Source: Stigmatella aurantiaca DW4/3-1 (GTDB lineage: Bacteria; Myxococcota; Myxococcia; Myxococcales; Myxococcaceae). Taken from it: 64,000 bases of DNA. The first letter of the stretch is position 1. Every line of letters starts with the position of its first letter. This document shows, one piece after another, positions 1-7,933 of this stretch. The stretch covers positions 10,124,893-10,188,892 of the forward strand of contig NC_014623.1 in NCBI RefSeq assembly GCF_000165485.1, in the 5' to 3' direction. The notes beneath the pieces were generated by a model. It saw only the letters and a list, made by a program, of their open reading frames with translations. It ran no database searches and was not told the origin of the DNA. A program made the translations under genes and the position numbers.

Positions 1-176
1 TTCTCGCGCCACAGCGAGGGGCGGGCCCTTTGTGCTCCCAACGCCTTCATTCACCCACCCGGCGCGACCGGGATCAGAAAAATGATCGGATGAGAGAGGA
101 AACTCGGAAAGCCTTGCGCAGATAATGGAGAAGTCTGGTGTACCTCTGGGTACGCCCCTAGCCCCGCAGAGGCCCC

Positions 177-1073
177 ATGTCCGGCGTCAATCCGAACCGT
201 CCGACCACCCCCCCCCGTACGACGTCCACCCCGTCTACCCAGACGCCCGCGCAGACGCCTGCGCAGACGCCGAACCGGGTGGAGACCAACGTCTCGGGCA
301 GCGCCCCCATCGCTCAGCGCCAGGTCAGCGGCGGCTACGAGACGGGCTCGGCCTTCGAGGCGAGCACCTCCGGCACGCTGCCGGGCGGCATCGAGGGGGA
401 GGCGCACGTCTCCGGCCCGAGCTTCTCGGTGGAGGGCAACGCGGACGCCAGCGTCGGGATGGGCGGCATCGACGTGAACCTGTCGGTGGACGTCAACGCC
501 ACCCTGGCCGAGGGCGGCGCCAGCGCGACCAAGACCTTCGAAGTGGACGTGGCCGGCGAGAAGCTGGACATCACCGTGGACCTGAGCGCCGAGGGCGTGG
601 TGGGTGCCGACGGCAGCCTGAACCTGGACATCCACATCGGCACCGACGGCCAGGTGTCCATCAACGCGGGCGCCGAGGGCTTCGCGGGTGCCCGGGCCTC
701 GCTGACCGGCGGCGTGAAGGTGGAGCACGAGGGCCGTGAGCTGGCCAGCGGCAGCGTGGAGCTGAGCGCCACGGCGGGCGTGAGCGGCGATGCGCACGCC
801 AACATCGAGCTGACGGGCGAGGGGCTGTCCTTCGACGTGGGCGCGGAGGCCTCGGCGGGCGTGGGCTTCGGCGTGGACATCGAGGGCAACATCAACGCGG
901 GCAACACGGTGCGCTTCGCGGGCGAGGTGCTCGGCGGGCTGGCCGAAGAGGGCGTGGAGTGGGCGGGCGACCGGCTCGAGGACATCGGCGACTGGGCCGG
1001 GGACCGGCTCGAGGACGTGGGCCAGTTCATCGACGACCTCATCCCGGACATCGACCTCAACCCGTTCAACTGA
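177..1073 (+). CDS. Hypothetical Gly/Ala-rich beta-repeat protein
   Basis: 298 aa, family not recognised. The first 30 residues are Thr/Pro/Gln-rich and contain a PAQT duplication. The middle (about residues 60-230) is rich in Gly, Ala, Ser and acidic residues, in short alternating polar/apolar stretches suggestive of beta-strands. The last 50 residues contain two near-identical amphipathic blocks, WAGDRLEDIGD and WAGDRLEDVGQ, ending in an acidic IDDLIPDIDL-like tail. There is no signal peptide and no long hydrophobic segment, so it is probably soluble. The ATG follows a GCAGAGG sequence. The next gene starts 46 bp downstream on the same strand, so co-transcription is possible. The bias in composition fits the rest of this genome. 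Confidence 0.7.
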   Translation: MSGVNPNRPTTPPRTTSTPSTQTPAQTPAQTPNRVETNVSGSAPIAQRQVSGGYETGSAFEASTSGTLPGGIEGEAHVSGPSFSVEGNADASVGMGGIDVNLSVDVNATLAEGGASATKTFEVDVAGEKLDITVDLSAEGVVGADGSLNLDIHIGTDGQVSINAGAEGFAGARASLTGGVKVEHEGRELASGSVELSATAGVSGDAHANIELTGEGLSFDVGAEASAGVGFGVDIEGNINAGNTVRFAGEVLGGLAEEGVEWAGDRLEDIGDWAGDRLEDVGQFIDDLIPDIDLNPFN

Positions 1074-1119
1074 GCGGCGCTTCCGTCCGAAGCCCCCTTT
1101 CTGATTGCATGCGGTGACC

Positions 1120-2298
1120 ATGGCAATCGAACGCACCGCGAAAGAGGGCTTCAAGCTGATGAAGATGGGGCTGCTGCCCGCGGCGGCCCGTGAGTTTCAA
1201 GGAGCGCTGGCCAAGAACCCCCAGGACGCCTCGGCGCTCCTGGGCATGGCCCGCCTCCACCTGGCGCAGCAAGAGGCGGACAAGGCCCGGCCGCTCCTGG
1301 AGAAGCTGCTGGCGCTGGACCCCGAGCACCCCGAGGCCCGCGGCTTCCTGGCCCGGCTGAAGGCGGAAGGGGAGAAGGACGAGGGCGCGCTCGACGAGCT
1401 GCGCGCGCTGGCCAAGAACCCCGAGGCCGGCTTCATCGAGTTCTACAACCTGGGACACGCGCTGCTGCTGTTGCCCGGCAAGGAAGCCGAGGCCGCGCAG
1501 GCGTTCGTGCAGGCCCTGAAAGTCGCCCCCAAGAACCCGCACGCCACCACGTACCTGGGGGTGGCGGTGTGGAAGCAGGGGCAACTGCCGCAGGCGCTCA
1601 AGTGCTTCAAGTACGCGGCCACGCTGGCCCCGCGCGAGTCGTTGCCCTTGCAGCTGGCCTCCAAGGTGCTGGTGCAACTGGGGCAGGTGGGCAAGGCGCA
1701 GCTGGCGTTGCAGAAGGCGCTCCAGCGCGCCCCGCAGAAGCCCGAGCTGCACGAGGACTTCATCAAGCTGTGCATCTTCGCCAACAAGCCGAAGCTGGCG
1801 CTCAAGTCGGTGATCGACTTCCGGCAGTTGGATCCGAAGAACCCCAACGGCCCCTACCTCCAGGGGCTGGTGATGCTGCTGTCAGGCAACCTGAGCGAGG
1901 CGCGCCGCACCTTCCGCGAGGCGGTGGCGCTGGCACCCCAGGCCTGGGAGCCCAAACTGGGCCTGGCGCGCGCGCTGCTCATCGGCGAGCAGAAGGAAGT
2001 GGCCGAGGCGCTCAAGCTCCTCGAAGAGGCGGTGGCGCTGGCCCCCACCGAGCCGGGCCCCTCGAACGAGCTGGCGGTGCACTACCTGGCCCGGCCGGAG
2101 ACGACGGCCAAGGCGAAGGAGCTGCTCGCGCGGGTGCTGGCCGCGCACCCGGATGAGCCCGGGGCGAACCTGAACATGGGCCTGGCGCTGGTGAAGACGG
2201 ACAAGGCGGCCGCGGCCGGGCACGCGCACAAGGCACTCAAGAGCACCGACCCCGCCGTGCGAGAGCAGGCCGAGCGGCTCCTGAAGCTGGTCTCCTGA
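1120..2298 (+). CDS. Tetratricopeptide repeat protein
   Basis: 392 aa. Nearly the whole protein is helical TPR-like repeats of about 34 residues, with the usual small residue/Ala/Pro pattern, for example DPEHPEARGFLARL and NPHATTYLGVAVWK. No enzyme domain, signal peptide or membrane segment is visible, so it is probably a cytoplasmic scaffold. The ATG at 1120 gives MAIERTAKEGF; in-frame GTG (1114) and TTG (1105) are alternative starts. It follows the glycine-rich gene by 46 bp and is convergent with the cupin gene. The partner proteins cannot be told from sequence. Confidence 0.85.
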   Translation: MAIERTAKEGFKLMKMGLLPAAAREFQGALAKNPQDASALLGMARLHLAQQEADKARPLLEKLLALDPEHPEARGFLARLKAEGEKDEGALDELRALAKNPEAGFIEFYNLGHALLLLPGKEAEAAQAFVQALKVAPKNPHATTYLGVAVWKQGQLPQALKCFKYAATLAPRESLPLQLASKVLVQLGQVGKAQLALQKALQRAPQKPELHEDFIKLCIFANKPKLALKSVIDFRQLDPKNPNGPYLQGLVMLLSGNLSEARRTFREAVALAPQAWEPKLGLARALLIGEQKEVAEALKLLEEAVALAPTEPGPSNELAVHYLARPETTAKAKELLARVLAAHPDEPGANLNMGLALVKTDKAAAAGHAHKALKSTDPAVREQAERLLKLVS

Positions 2299-2321
2299 GC
2301 CGCCCCTCCCGGGCAGGCTCA
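2296..2321. terminator. Weak bidirectional hairpin between convergent genes
   Basis: TGAGCC and GGCTCA arms face each other across a GC-rich loop. It overlaps the stop codon of the TPR gene and lies next to the stop of the convergent cupin gene. No T-tract is present, so it is only a candidate. Confidence 0.25.
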
Positions 2322-2789
2322 AGGCCGTGAGAAGCGCCGGAGCACCTCCGCGTGCTCCGGGTAGCGCGACAGGAGTTCCTCGCGGGAGGGCATCTCCCAG
2401 TCCGCGAAGTCGAACCCTGGCGCCACGGTGCAGCCCGCCAGCGTGTAGTTCCCCTCCGGCGCCGCCGCCTGGAGCACCCCCGCGGGGATGACCACCTGCG
2501 GCCGCTCCCCCCGCGCCACCTCGCGGCCCAGCGCCACCCGCTCCAGCCCGCGCGGGCCCAGCAGATACAGCGTCAGCGACGTGCCCTCATAGAAGTGCCA
2601 CACCTCGTCCGAGGCCACCCGGTGCCACGCCGCGAACGTGCCGCGCGGCAGCAAATAGTAGATGGCGGTGCCCGCGGAGCGCGTCCCCCGGGGCGTCTCC
2701 ACCTGCGCGCTCGCCCGGTACATCTCCCGGTAGTACCCGCCCTCGGGGTGGGGCTGAAGCCCCAGGGTCTTCACCAGCTCGTCGGCCAT
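2319..2789 (-). CDS. Cupin-superfamily protein (DUF985, YML079-like)
   Basis: 156 aa. The DUF985 pattern runs the full length: HPEGGYYREMYR near the N-terminus, GTAIYYLLP, then WHRVASDEVWHFYEG, which resembles the cupin metal-site strand, and a C-terminal LAGCTVAPGFDFADWEM block typical of the family. Members are small single-domain beta-barrels whose substrate is mostly unknown. The ATG at 2789 starts MADELVKTLGL, which matches family N-termini; 13 further upstream residues are arginine-rich and unlikely to be coding. No operon partner. Confidence 0.88.
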   Translation of the reverse strand: MADELVKTLGLQPHPEGGYYREMYRASAQVETPRGTRSAGTAIYYLLPRGTFAAWHRVASDEVWHFYEGTSLTLYLLGPRGLERVALGREVARGERPQVVIPAGVLQAAAPEGNYTLAGCTVAPGFDFADWEMPSREELLSRYPEHAEVLRRFSRP

Positions 2790-2912
2790 GCGGCGCACTC
2801 TACCCCGGCGGACCATCCAACCTCCCACCTCCTGTCCGGGACCTGACCCACCAGGTCACCTCCGTGCTTGAACCACCCTGCCTATCAGGTCATACTGGTT
2901 CCAGCCGTCCTC

Positions 2913-4925
2913 ATGGGTCACATGTCCGTGCTCTCCCACCCCTTCCAACTCCAACCGGACATGATGGTGGGTCCCTGGCGCATCGTGGCCCGGCTGGGCT
3001 CGGGCGGCTTCGGCGCCGTGTTCCGCGTCGAGTGGGGCGGGGAGTTCTTCGCCCTCAAGTTCGCCGTCCACGGCCCGGACAGCCAGGACCCCAACCGCAC
3101 CGACGGCCGCGCCCGGCGCGAGCTGGCCTGCCTGCTGATCACCTCCCACCCCCACGTCGTCCGCGTCTGGGGCCATGGCCGCTGGCCCCACCCCCGCACC
3201 GGCTACCACTACGTCGTCATGGACTACGTGGAGGGGCCCACCCTCACCGGCTGGGTGCGCCAGCAGCAACCCACCCTTCGCCAGGTGCTCGTCCTCTTCG
3301 ACACCCTGGCGCGCACCCTCGATTCCCTGCACGCCCAGGACATCCACCACCGGGACCTGAAGGGCTCCAACATCCTCGTGCGCGCGGTGGACAACGCGCC
3401 GCTGCTCGTGGACTTCGGCGCCGGGGACCACGCCGACTCCACCCCCCTCACCGAGGGGCCCCTGCCGCCCGGCACCCCGCACCTGCGCACCCCCGAGGCC
3501 CTGCGCTTCCTGCGCGAGCAGTACTCCAACCCCCTGGCCCGCTACACCTCGACCCCCAGCGACGACCTCTACGCGCTGGGAGGCACCCTCTACGAGGTGC
3601 TCTCCGGCGTGCCGCCCTTCCCCCCGCACCTGCCGCGCGAGGTGCTCATCCACCAGATCGAAACCCAGATGCCGGCCCCGCCGGACGCGCTCAACCCGCT
3701 CATCCCCTCGGCCGTGTCCGAGCTCGTGCAGCGCCTGCTCGCGAAGGACCCCAAGCACCGCCCCCCCAGCGGCTGGGCCCTCCACGAGGAGTTCGAGGCC
3801 CTGCTGAAAAACGAGCACCTCGCCCTGGACTTCGCCCTGGCCCCCAGCCCGGAGGCCGCGACGACCGAGGGCATGGGCGAGACACTGCTCATGGTGGGCG
3901 AGGATCCCCCCGAGGGACGCCCGCCCCCGGTGCGCACCTCACGGCCGCCCTGGCTCGAAACGGAAGAGCCTCCCGTGCCCCCCCCTCCCCTCCCCCCTCC
4001 GCCCGCCGCGACGTCCGCCAGCACGCAGGCCCCCCGCGGCTGGGCCGTCCGGGGAGGGCTGGTGCTGCTCTGTCTGTTGGGCGTGGGCGTGGGCCTGGGG
4101 CGGACCGGCCCCTCTTCCGGAGGGCCTCCACCGGCCCCCCCCCTGCCTCCTCCCCTGCGGGTCTCTTCCCTCCCCACCGAGGCGCTCCCGCCGCCGGCGG
4201 ACGCCGCGGACACAGCGCCCCTGCCCTCCTCGATCCTTTCCGACGCGGGCCCTGGCCCCGTCGCCGCCGCGCCCCCGCGTCCCCCAGCTCCGAAAGGTCC
4301 CCCCATGAGGAAAAAGAGCCCCGCGACTCCCCCCGCGCCCGAGGCAGGCAAGACGCTGCCCCAGCTCGTCGGTGCCACCGTCGCCGCGTGCGCGCTCGCC
4401 GGAGGGTGCGCCAGCCCGGGCACCCAGGTGCGCCTCTCGGTCCCCCGCGAGCCCTGTCCCCCGGGCGCCCGGGAAGCCATGGAGCCGTTCCGCAAACACC
4501 ATGTCTGGAAGGACATCGTCTTCGTGCGGATCGGCAACACGGGCGAGTACCACACCCCCGTGAGGATCCCCGCGCCCGAGGAGGGCCCCGCCCAGGCGGT
4601 GGTGGTCTGGCCCGGCGAAGAGGGGGCTCTGCCGATCCACAGCGTGCTCTTCGGCCGCTTCTACCGGACCCAGCGCGTTTTCCTCGGCCAGTTCACGGAG
4701 GTGCTGCTGCCCGATGGCCAGCGGCTGCCCGTCTGCTACCAGCTCGTTCACACCAAGAGCCAAGACTTCCAGAACCCGAACTGGGTGCCCCAGGGGTGGT
4801 TCTACGAGGAGCCCGTGGAAGCGCGGCAGATCCAGTCCGTGGGCAGGGCCTCCTGGGTGGGCAAGCAGTTTGGCGAAAACGTCGATACGTCCACGCTGCC
4901 CCTGCCGCCCCCGCGGGCCCGCTGA
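2913..4925 (+). CDS. Membrane-anchored Ser/Thr protein kinase
   Basis: About 670 aa. The N-terminal Hanks-type kinase domain (about residues 21-310) has a GSGGFG glycine loop, ALKF lysine, HHRDLKGSN catalytic loop, DFG and a TPE variant of APE. A Pro-rich linker leads to one membrane helix near residues 375-398, then a second Pro-rich stretch and a globular C-terminal part of about 170 aa with several Cys, probably outside the cytoplasm. The segment ACALAGGCASPG looks like a second lipobox-like patch but is internal. Starts at 2913, 2922 or 2961 are all possible. A DUF2381 gene follows after 36 bp, a common pairing in myxobacteria, so the two probably act together. Confidence 0.87.
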   Translation: MGHMSVLSHPFQLQPDMMVGPWRIVARLGSGGFGAVFRVEWGGEFFALKFAVHGPDSQDPNRTDGRARRELACLLITSHPHVVRVWGHGRWPHPRTGYHYVVMDYVEGPTLTGWVRQQQPTLRQVLVLFDTLARTLDSLHAQDIHHRDLKGSNILVRAVDNAPLLVDFGAGDHADSTPLTEGPLPPGTPHLRTPEALRFLREQYSNPLARYTSTPSDDLYALGGTLYEVLSGVPPFPPHLPREVLIHQIETQMPAPPDALNPLIPSAVSELVQRLLAKDPKHRPPSGWALHEEFEALLKNEHLALDFALAPSPEAATTEGMGETLLMVGEDPPEGRPPPVRTSRPPWLETEEPPVPPPPLPPPPAATSASTQAPRGWAVRGGLVLLCLLGVGVGLGRTGPSSGGPPPAPPLPPPLRVSSLPTEALPPPADAADTAPLPSSILSDAGPGPVAAAPPRPPAPKGPPMRKKSPATPPAPEAGKTLPQLVGATVAACALAGGCASPGTQVRLSVPREPCPPGAREAMEPFRKHHVWKDIVFVRIGNTGEYHTPVRIPAPEEGPAQAVVVWPGEEGALPIHSVLFGRFYRTQRVFLGQFTEVLLPDGQRLPVCYQLVHTKSQDFQNPNWVPQGWFYEEPVEARQIQSVGRASWVGKQFGENVDTSTLPLPPPRAR

Positions 4926-4961
4926 GCCGCCCCCTGGCGTTCCCGACCGAGACCCCGTGCC

Positions 4962-5864
4962 ATGTTCCCTCCCCTTCGCGCAGCCTCCCTGGGGCTCGTC
5001 CTTCTCTGGGCCACGCAGGCCACCGCGAGGCCCGGTCCGCTCCGGTGTGAGCCCGACGTGCGCCACATCCGCCTGGAGCCCGGCGCGCAGAGCCCTCCGC
5101 CCGAGGTGTGCATCCAGGCGGGAAAGGCCACCACGCTGCTGTTCGACCGGGCCCTGCGCCCCGGCGAAATTCGACTGGAGGGCCGGACGCGGTTCCGGCG
5201 GGCGGAGGCCATGGGCAGCATCCTCGTGCTGGTTCCGGGCGAGACGCTCACCTTCGGCATGCGGGTGCGGCTGGAGGTGCCCTTCCGCGAGGAGGGAGAG
5301 AGCGCGGCCTTCGTCCTGGTGGCCTCGTCCCTGGCCGAGCGCCAGGTGGAAGTCTCCCAGGGAGGCCAGGCCGAGGAGGCCTTGTCCGGGGAGGAGCTGC
5401 GCACCGTGTTGCAGCAGTGCCGCCAACAGCTCACGGAAACCGAGACGTGGTGGGCCCGGAGCCAGAACCTCGCGGGGGCCGTGAGCCACCTCTGGCTGAC
5501 CGATGCGGTCATCAGCCTGAATCTCCTCGCGGAGGCCCGCGCCGCGCAGGCACCGGGCTTCCCCTGGATCAGCGAGTTCTTCACCTACCGCGCGGACGCT
5601 CACGAGCGCGCCCTGCGCATGGGCCTGCGCCCCCGCGAAGGGGCCCCGCCCTGGAAGGCCATCCAGGCCACCTTGCAGGGCCCCTCCGGCGAGTGGCCCC
5701 TGCCGCTGGAAATCCTGGAACCGCCCCCCTTGCCTGGCAGGGGCCAGGATGTCCTCCTGCACGTGCCCCCCTCGCCCGATGACGAGAACCCAGGGCCCTA
5801 CACCCTCGTGCTGGTGAGCCAGGGGGCCCCGCCGTGGATCATCCCGGGGGTGCGCTTCCCGTGA
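4962..5864 (+). CDS. DUF2381 family secreted protein
   Basis: 300 aa. It has an N-terminal signal peptide (LGLVLLWATQATA, cleavage near residue 22) followed by the DUF2381/TIGR02268 layout: a beta-rich half with TTLLFDRALRPGEIRLEG and GETLTFGMRVRLEVPF, then a helical segment (ELRTVLQQCRQQL) and a C-terminal beta region. This family is known mostly as a myxobacterial paralogous group, and genes often sit beside a transmembrane Ser/Thr kinase, as here. The function is unknown; a role as a periplasmic ligand or partner of the kinase is inference. Confidence 0.85.
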   Translation: MFPPLRAASLGLVLLWATQATARPGPLRCEPDVRHIRLEPGAQSPPPEVCIQAGKATTLLFDRALRPGEIRLEGRTRFRRAEAMGSILVLVPGETLTFGMRVRLEVPFREEGESAAFVLVASSLAERQVEVSQGGQAEEALSGEELRTVLQQCRQQLTETETWWARSQNLAGAVSHLWLTDAVISLNLLAEARAAQAPGFPWISEFFTYRADAHERALRMGLRPREGAPPWKAIQATLQGPSGEWPLPLEILEPPPLPGRGQDVLLHVPPSPDDENPGPYTLVLVSQGAPPWIIPGVRFP

Positions 5865-5877
5865 GCGAGGGGAAGGG

Positions 5878-6273
5878 CTACCTGCGCCCCTTGGCGGGCC
5901 GGTTGCGGTTCACCATGGCGCCCGCGATGAGGCTCAGCAATTTCACCTGATGGGAGGTGAGCTTGCGCAACCGGCGCAAGAGCCTCCGCAGATCCGCCGT
6001 GTCATCCGAGCGGGGGCGGATCTCCTCCCAGGATGGGGACGCGGGCGGGCCCGCCAGCTCCTCCAGCCCGAGAAACTCGTGCGGCGACACTTTGAGGACG
6101 AGGCACAGGCGCCGCAGGTTCTCCACGCGCGGCAGCATCTGCCCCCGCTCCATGCGCCCATACACCTCCGAGGCCATGCCAATGCGCTCGGCCACGTCCT
6201 CCTGCGTCAATCCCGCACGGACCCGGGCGTTCCGCGCCGCGGTTCCCAGAATGCTCGCGAGGGGTTTTTCCAT
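5878..6273 (-). CDS. XRE-family transcriptional regulator
   Basis: 131 aa. Residues 10-70 form a lambda-repressor-like helix-turn-helix: ARVRAGLTQEDVAERIGM, then SEVYGRMERGQMLPRVENL. The C-terminal part (ELAGPPASPSWEE onward) is polar and has a basic Arg/Leu-rich helix that may mediate oligomerisation. It is convergent with the DUF2381 gene, 13 bp apart. Upstream lies the long noncoding stretch with the minisatellite. The target is unknown. Confidence 0.88.
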   Translation of the reverse strand: MEKPLASILGTAARNARVRAGLTQEDVAERIGMASEVYGRMERGQMLPRVENLRRLCLVLKVSPHEFLGLEELAGPPASPSWEEIRPRSDDTADLRRLLRRLRKLTSHQVKLLSLIAGAMVNRNRPAKGRR

Positions 6274-6774
6274 GGCTCCTGCAATCCAATCGCTCAGGGC
6301 TCGTCCGGCGGAAAATGCACGGCGAGATGACCCTCAGGGTCACTTGGAGCCATCATACCTCAAGCGTCCGCCAAGGGGTGCAGGATGCTGCGGGCCTGGC
6401 ACCCGGAAAGCCCCCGCGGGGACGCATGGGGCTGCGCCGGCCTTCCGGCGGGCGGACCTCCTCGGGCGCCCTCGGATGCGAAACCGTGAGGGGCTCTGCA
6501 TGAGGCCGAGAAGCTCCTGAGACGGTCCGCCAAAAACAACCACGGTTCTCCGGGGCGGACGTTGCTGACGGACGCGGCACGGAATGAGCCCAAAACACAC
6601 CGGGGAGGAGCCGCCCCTAGCAGCTCCTCCCCGGCGTGTTTCCCCACTGCTCGCTCAGCACTTCCCCCCGACCTGCCCCGCCCCCCTGTAATTCCTATCG
6701 CTGCCCCAACCCCATCCCCGCCCAACCCCTTGCAGCCCTTAAACCCTCACGGGCCGACTCTTTTTAATCCCGTC
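6274..6774. other. Intergenic region upstream of XRE gene
   Basis: About 500 bp with no convincing gene on either strand. It should hold the promoter of the XRE gene. Toward 6,700 it becomes C/T-rich and grades into the minisatellite. Confidence 0.5.
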
Positions 6775-6954
6775 TTTACCCTGTCCCGCCCTGCCCCAAA
6801 CCGCGCCAACGCTGTCTCTGACTGCCCCGTCCCCGCCCTGCCCCGTCCTGCTCTCCACTCGGACCTGCCCCATCCCGCCGCCCTGCCCTGAATGGCTTTC
6901 AAGTCTGTCCTGCCCCATCCCCCCGTTCTGCCCTACCCCCACCCGCCCTGCCCC

Positions 6955-7395
6955 GTCTCGCTTGCAACCCTGTCCTGCCCCGTCCCGCCGCCCTGCCCCG
7001 TACTGCCCCGTCCCGCCGCCCTGCCCCGTACTGCCCCGCCCCGCCGCCCTGCCCCGTACTGCCCCGTCCCGCCGCCCTGCCCCGTACTGCCCCATCCCGC
7101 CGCCCTGCCCCGTACTGCCCCGTCCCGCCGCCCTGCCCCGTACTGCCCCGTCCCGCCGCCCTGCCCCGTACTGCCCCGTCCCGCCGCCCTGCCCCGTCTC
7201 GCTTGCAACCCTGTCCTGCCCCGTCCCGCCGCCCTGCCCCGTACTGCCCCGTCCCGCCGCCCTGCCCCGTACTGCCCCGTCCCGCCGCCCTGCCCCGTAC
7301 TGCCCCGTCCCGCCGCCCTGCCCCGTACTGCCCCGTCCCGCCGCCCTGCCCCGTCCCGCCGCCCTGCCCCGTACTGCCCGTCCCGCCCGTCCTGC
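6955..7395. repeat. 28-bp GC-rich minisatellite with G-quadruplex potential
   Basis: GTACTG anchors recur exactly every 28 bp at 7000, 7028, 7056, 7084, 7112, 7140 and 7168, then at 7241, 7269, 7297 and 7325, with a last one at 7371 after an extra 18-bp partial unit. Each unit is GTACTG followed by C-rich runs. The minus strand of every unit reads GGGG-CA-GGG-CGGC-GGG-AC-GGGG, a canonical quadruplex motif. A block beginning GTCTCGCTTGCAACCCTGTC occurs at 6955 and again at 7196 (241 bp apart), so the array was also duplicated at a larger scale. Degenerate relatives extend back to about 6775. Because 28 is not a multiple of 3 and units lack stops, long spurious reading frames run through all frames. 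Confidence 0.93.
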
Positions 7396-7933
7396 TTCGC
7401 TCTCGTCTCGGGGATTGGTCTTAGCATCACGCGTGCCAGCATGCCCTTGAGGGCCAACACATGTGATTCCAGCCACTTGGCGGATGAGCAGGGCACGCGC
7501 TCGCCGCTTCGGAAGGCAAAAGTTACAACGCCCCTCCCCCCTGTTGGGGGGACTTCTTCCGGCGACTGTCTTCAGGTCCTACGCGCCCTGAATCCTGATA
7601 AGTAGGCATCGGACCCACATGTGCGCCAGCCGGGCCTGCTCTTTTCTCAAGGCCCCCAGCCCCGGCGCAACCGCACGATTCCGTCCCCCGGCGGGCGGCC
7701 GTTCCCACACTCCCAACGCCTCTGCTCAGACATCGCGCGGGAACGTGCACCCGCATTCGCTTTCTCAATCAGACGGACACGCCCCAACCCAGACAGCGCA
7801 CGGGACCATTCACAACTCATGACGCAGTGCGCTCATCGCAAACCGCTGTCAAAGCAGTTGCCCGGGGTGTCCACGCACCCGAGTATCCCCGGTTCCGCTG
7901 TCCGCACCTCCCTTCGAGGAACCCCACCCCACC
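7396..7933. other. Noncoding region upstream of GH31 gene
   Basis: About 540 bp without a supported gene. It probably holds the promoter of the downstream glucosidase gene; no clear promoter motif could be assigned. Confidence 0.5.

Noticed and set aside
6955-7395. CRISPR array
   Set aside because: Units are contiguous, with no unique spacers of constant length and no cas genes near.
6892-7605. Long frames of Pro/Arg/Cys or Gly/Arg/Gln repeats on both strands
   Set aside because: They are produced by a stop-free 28-bp repeat whose length is not a multiple of 3; all frames are open and none has a plausible start or domain.
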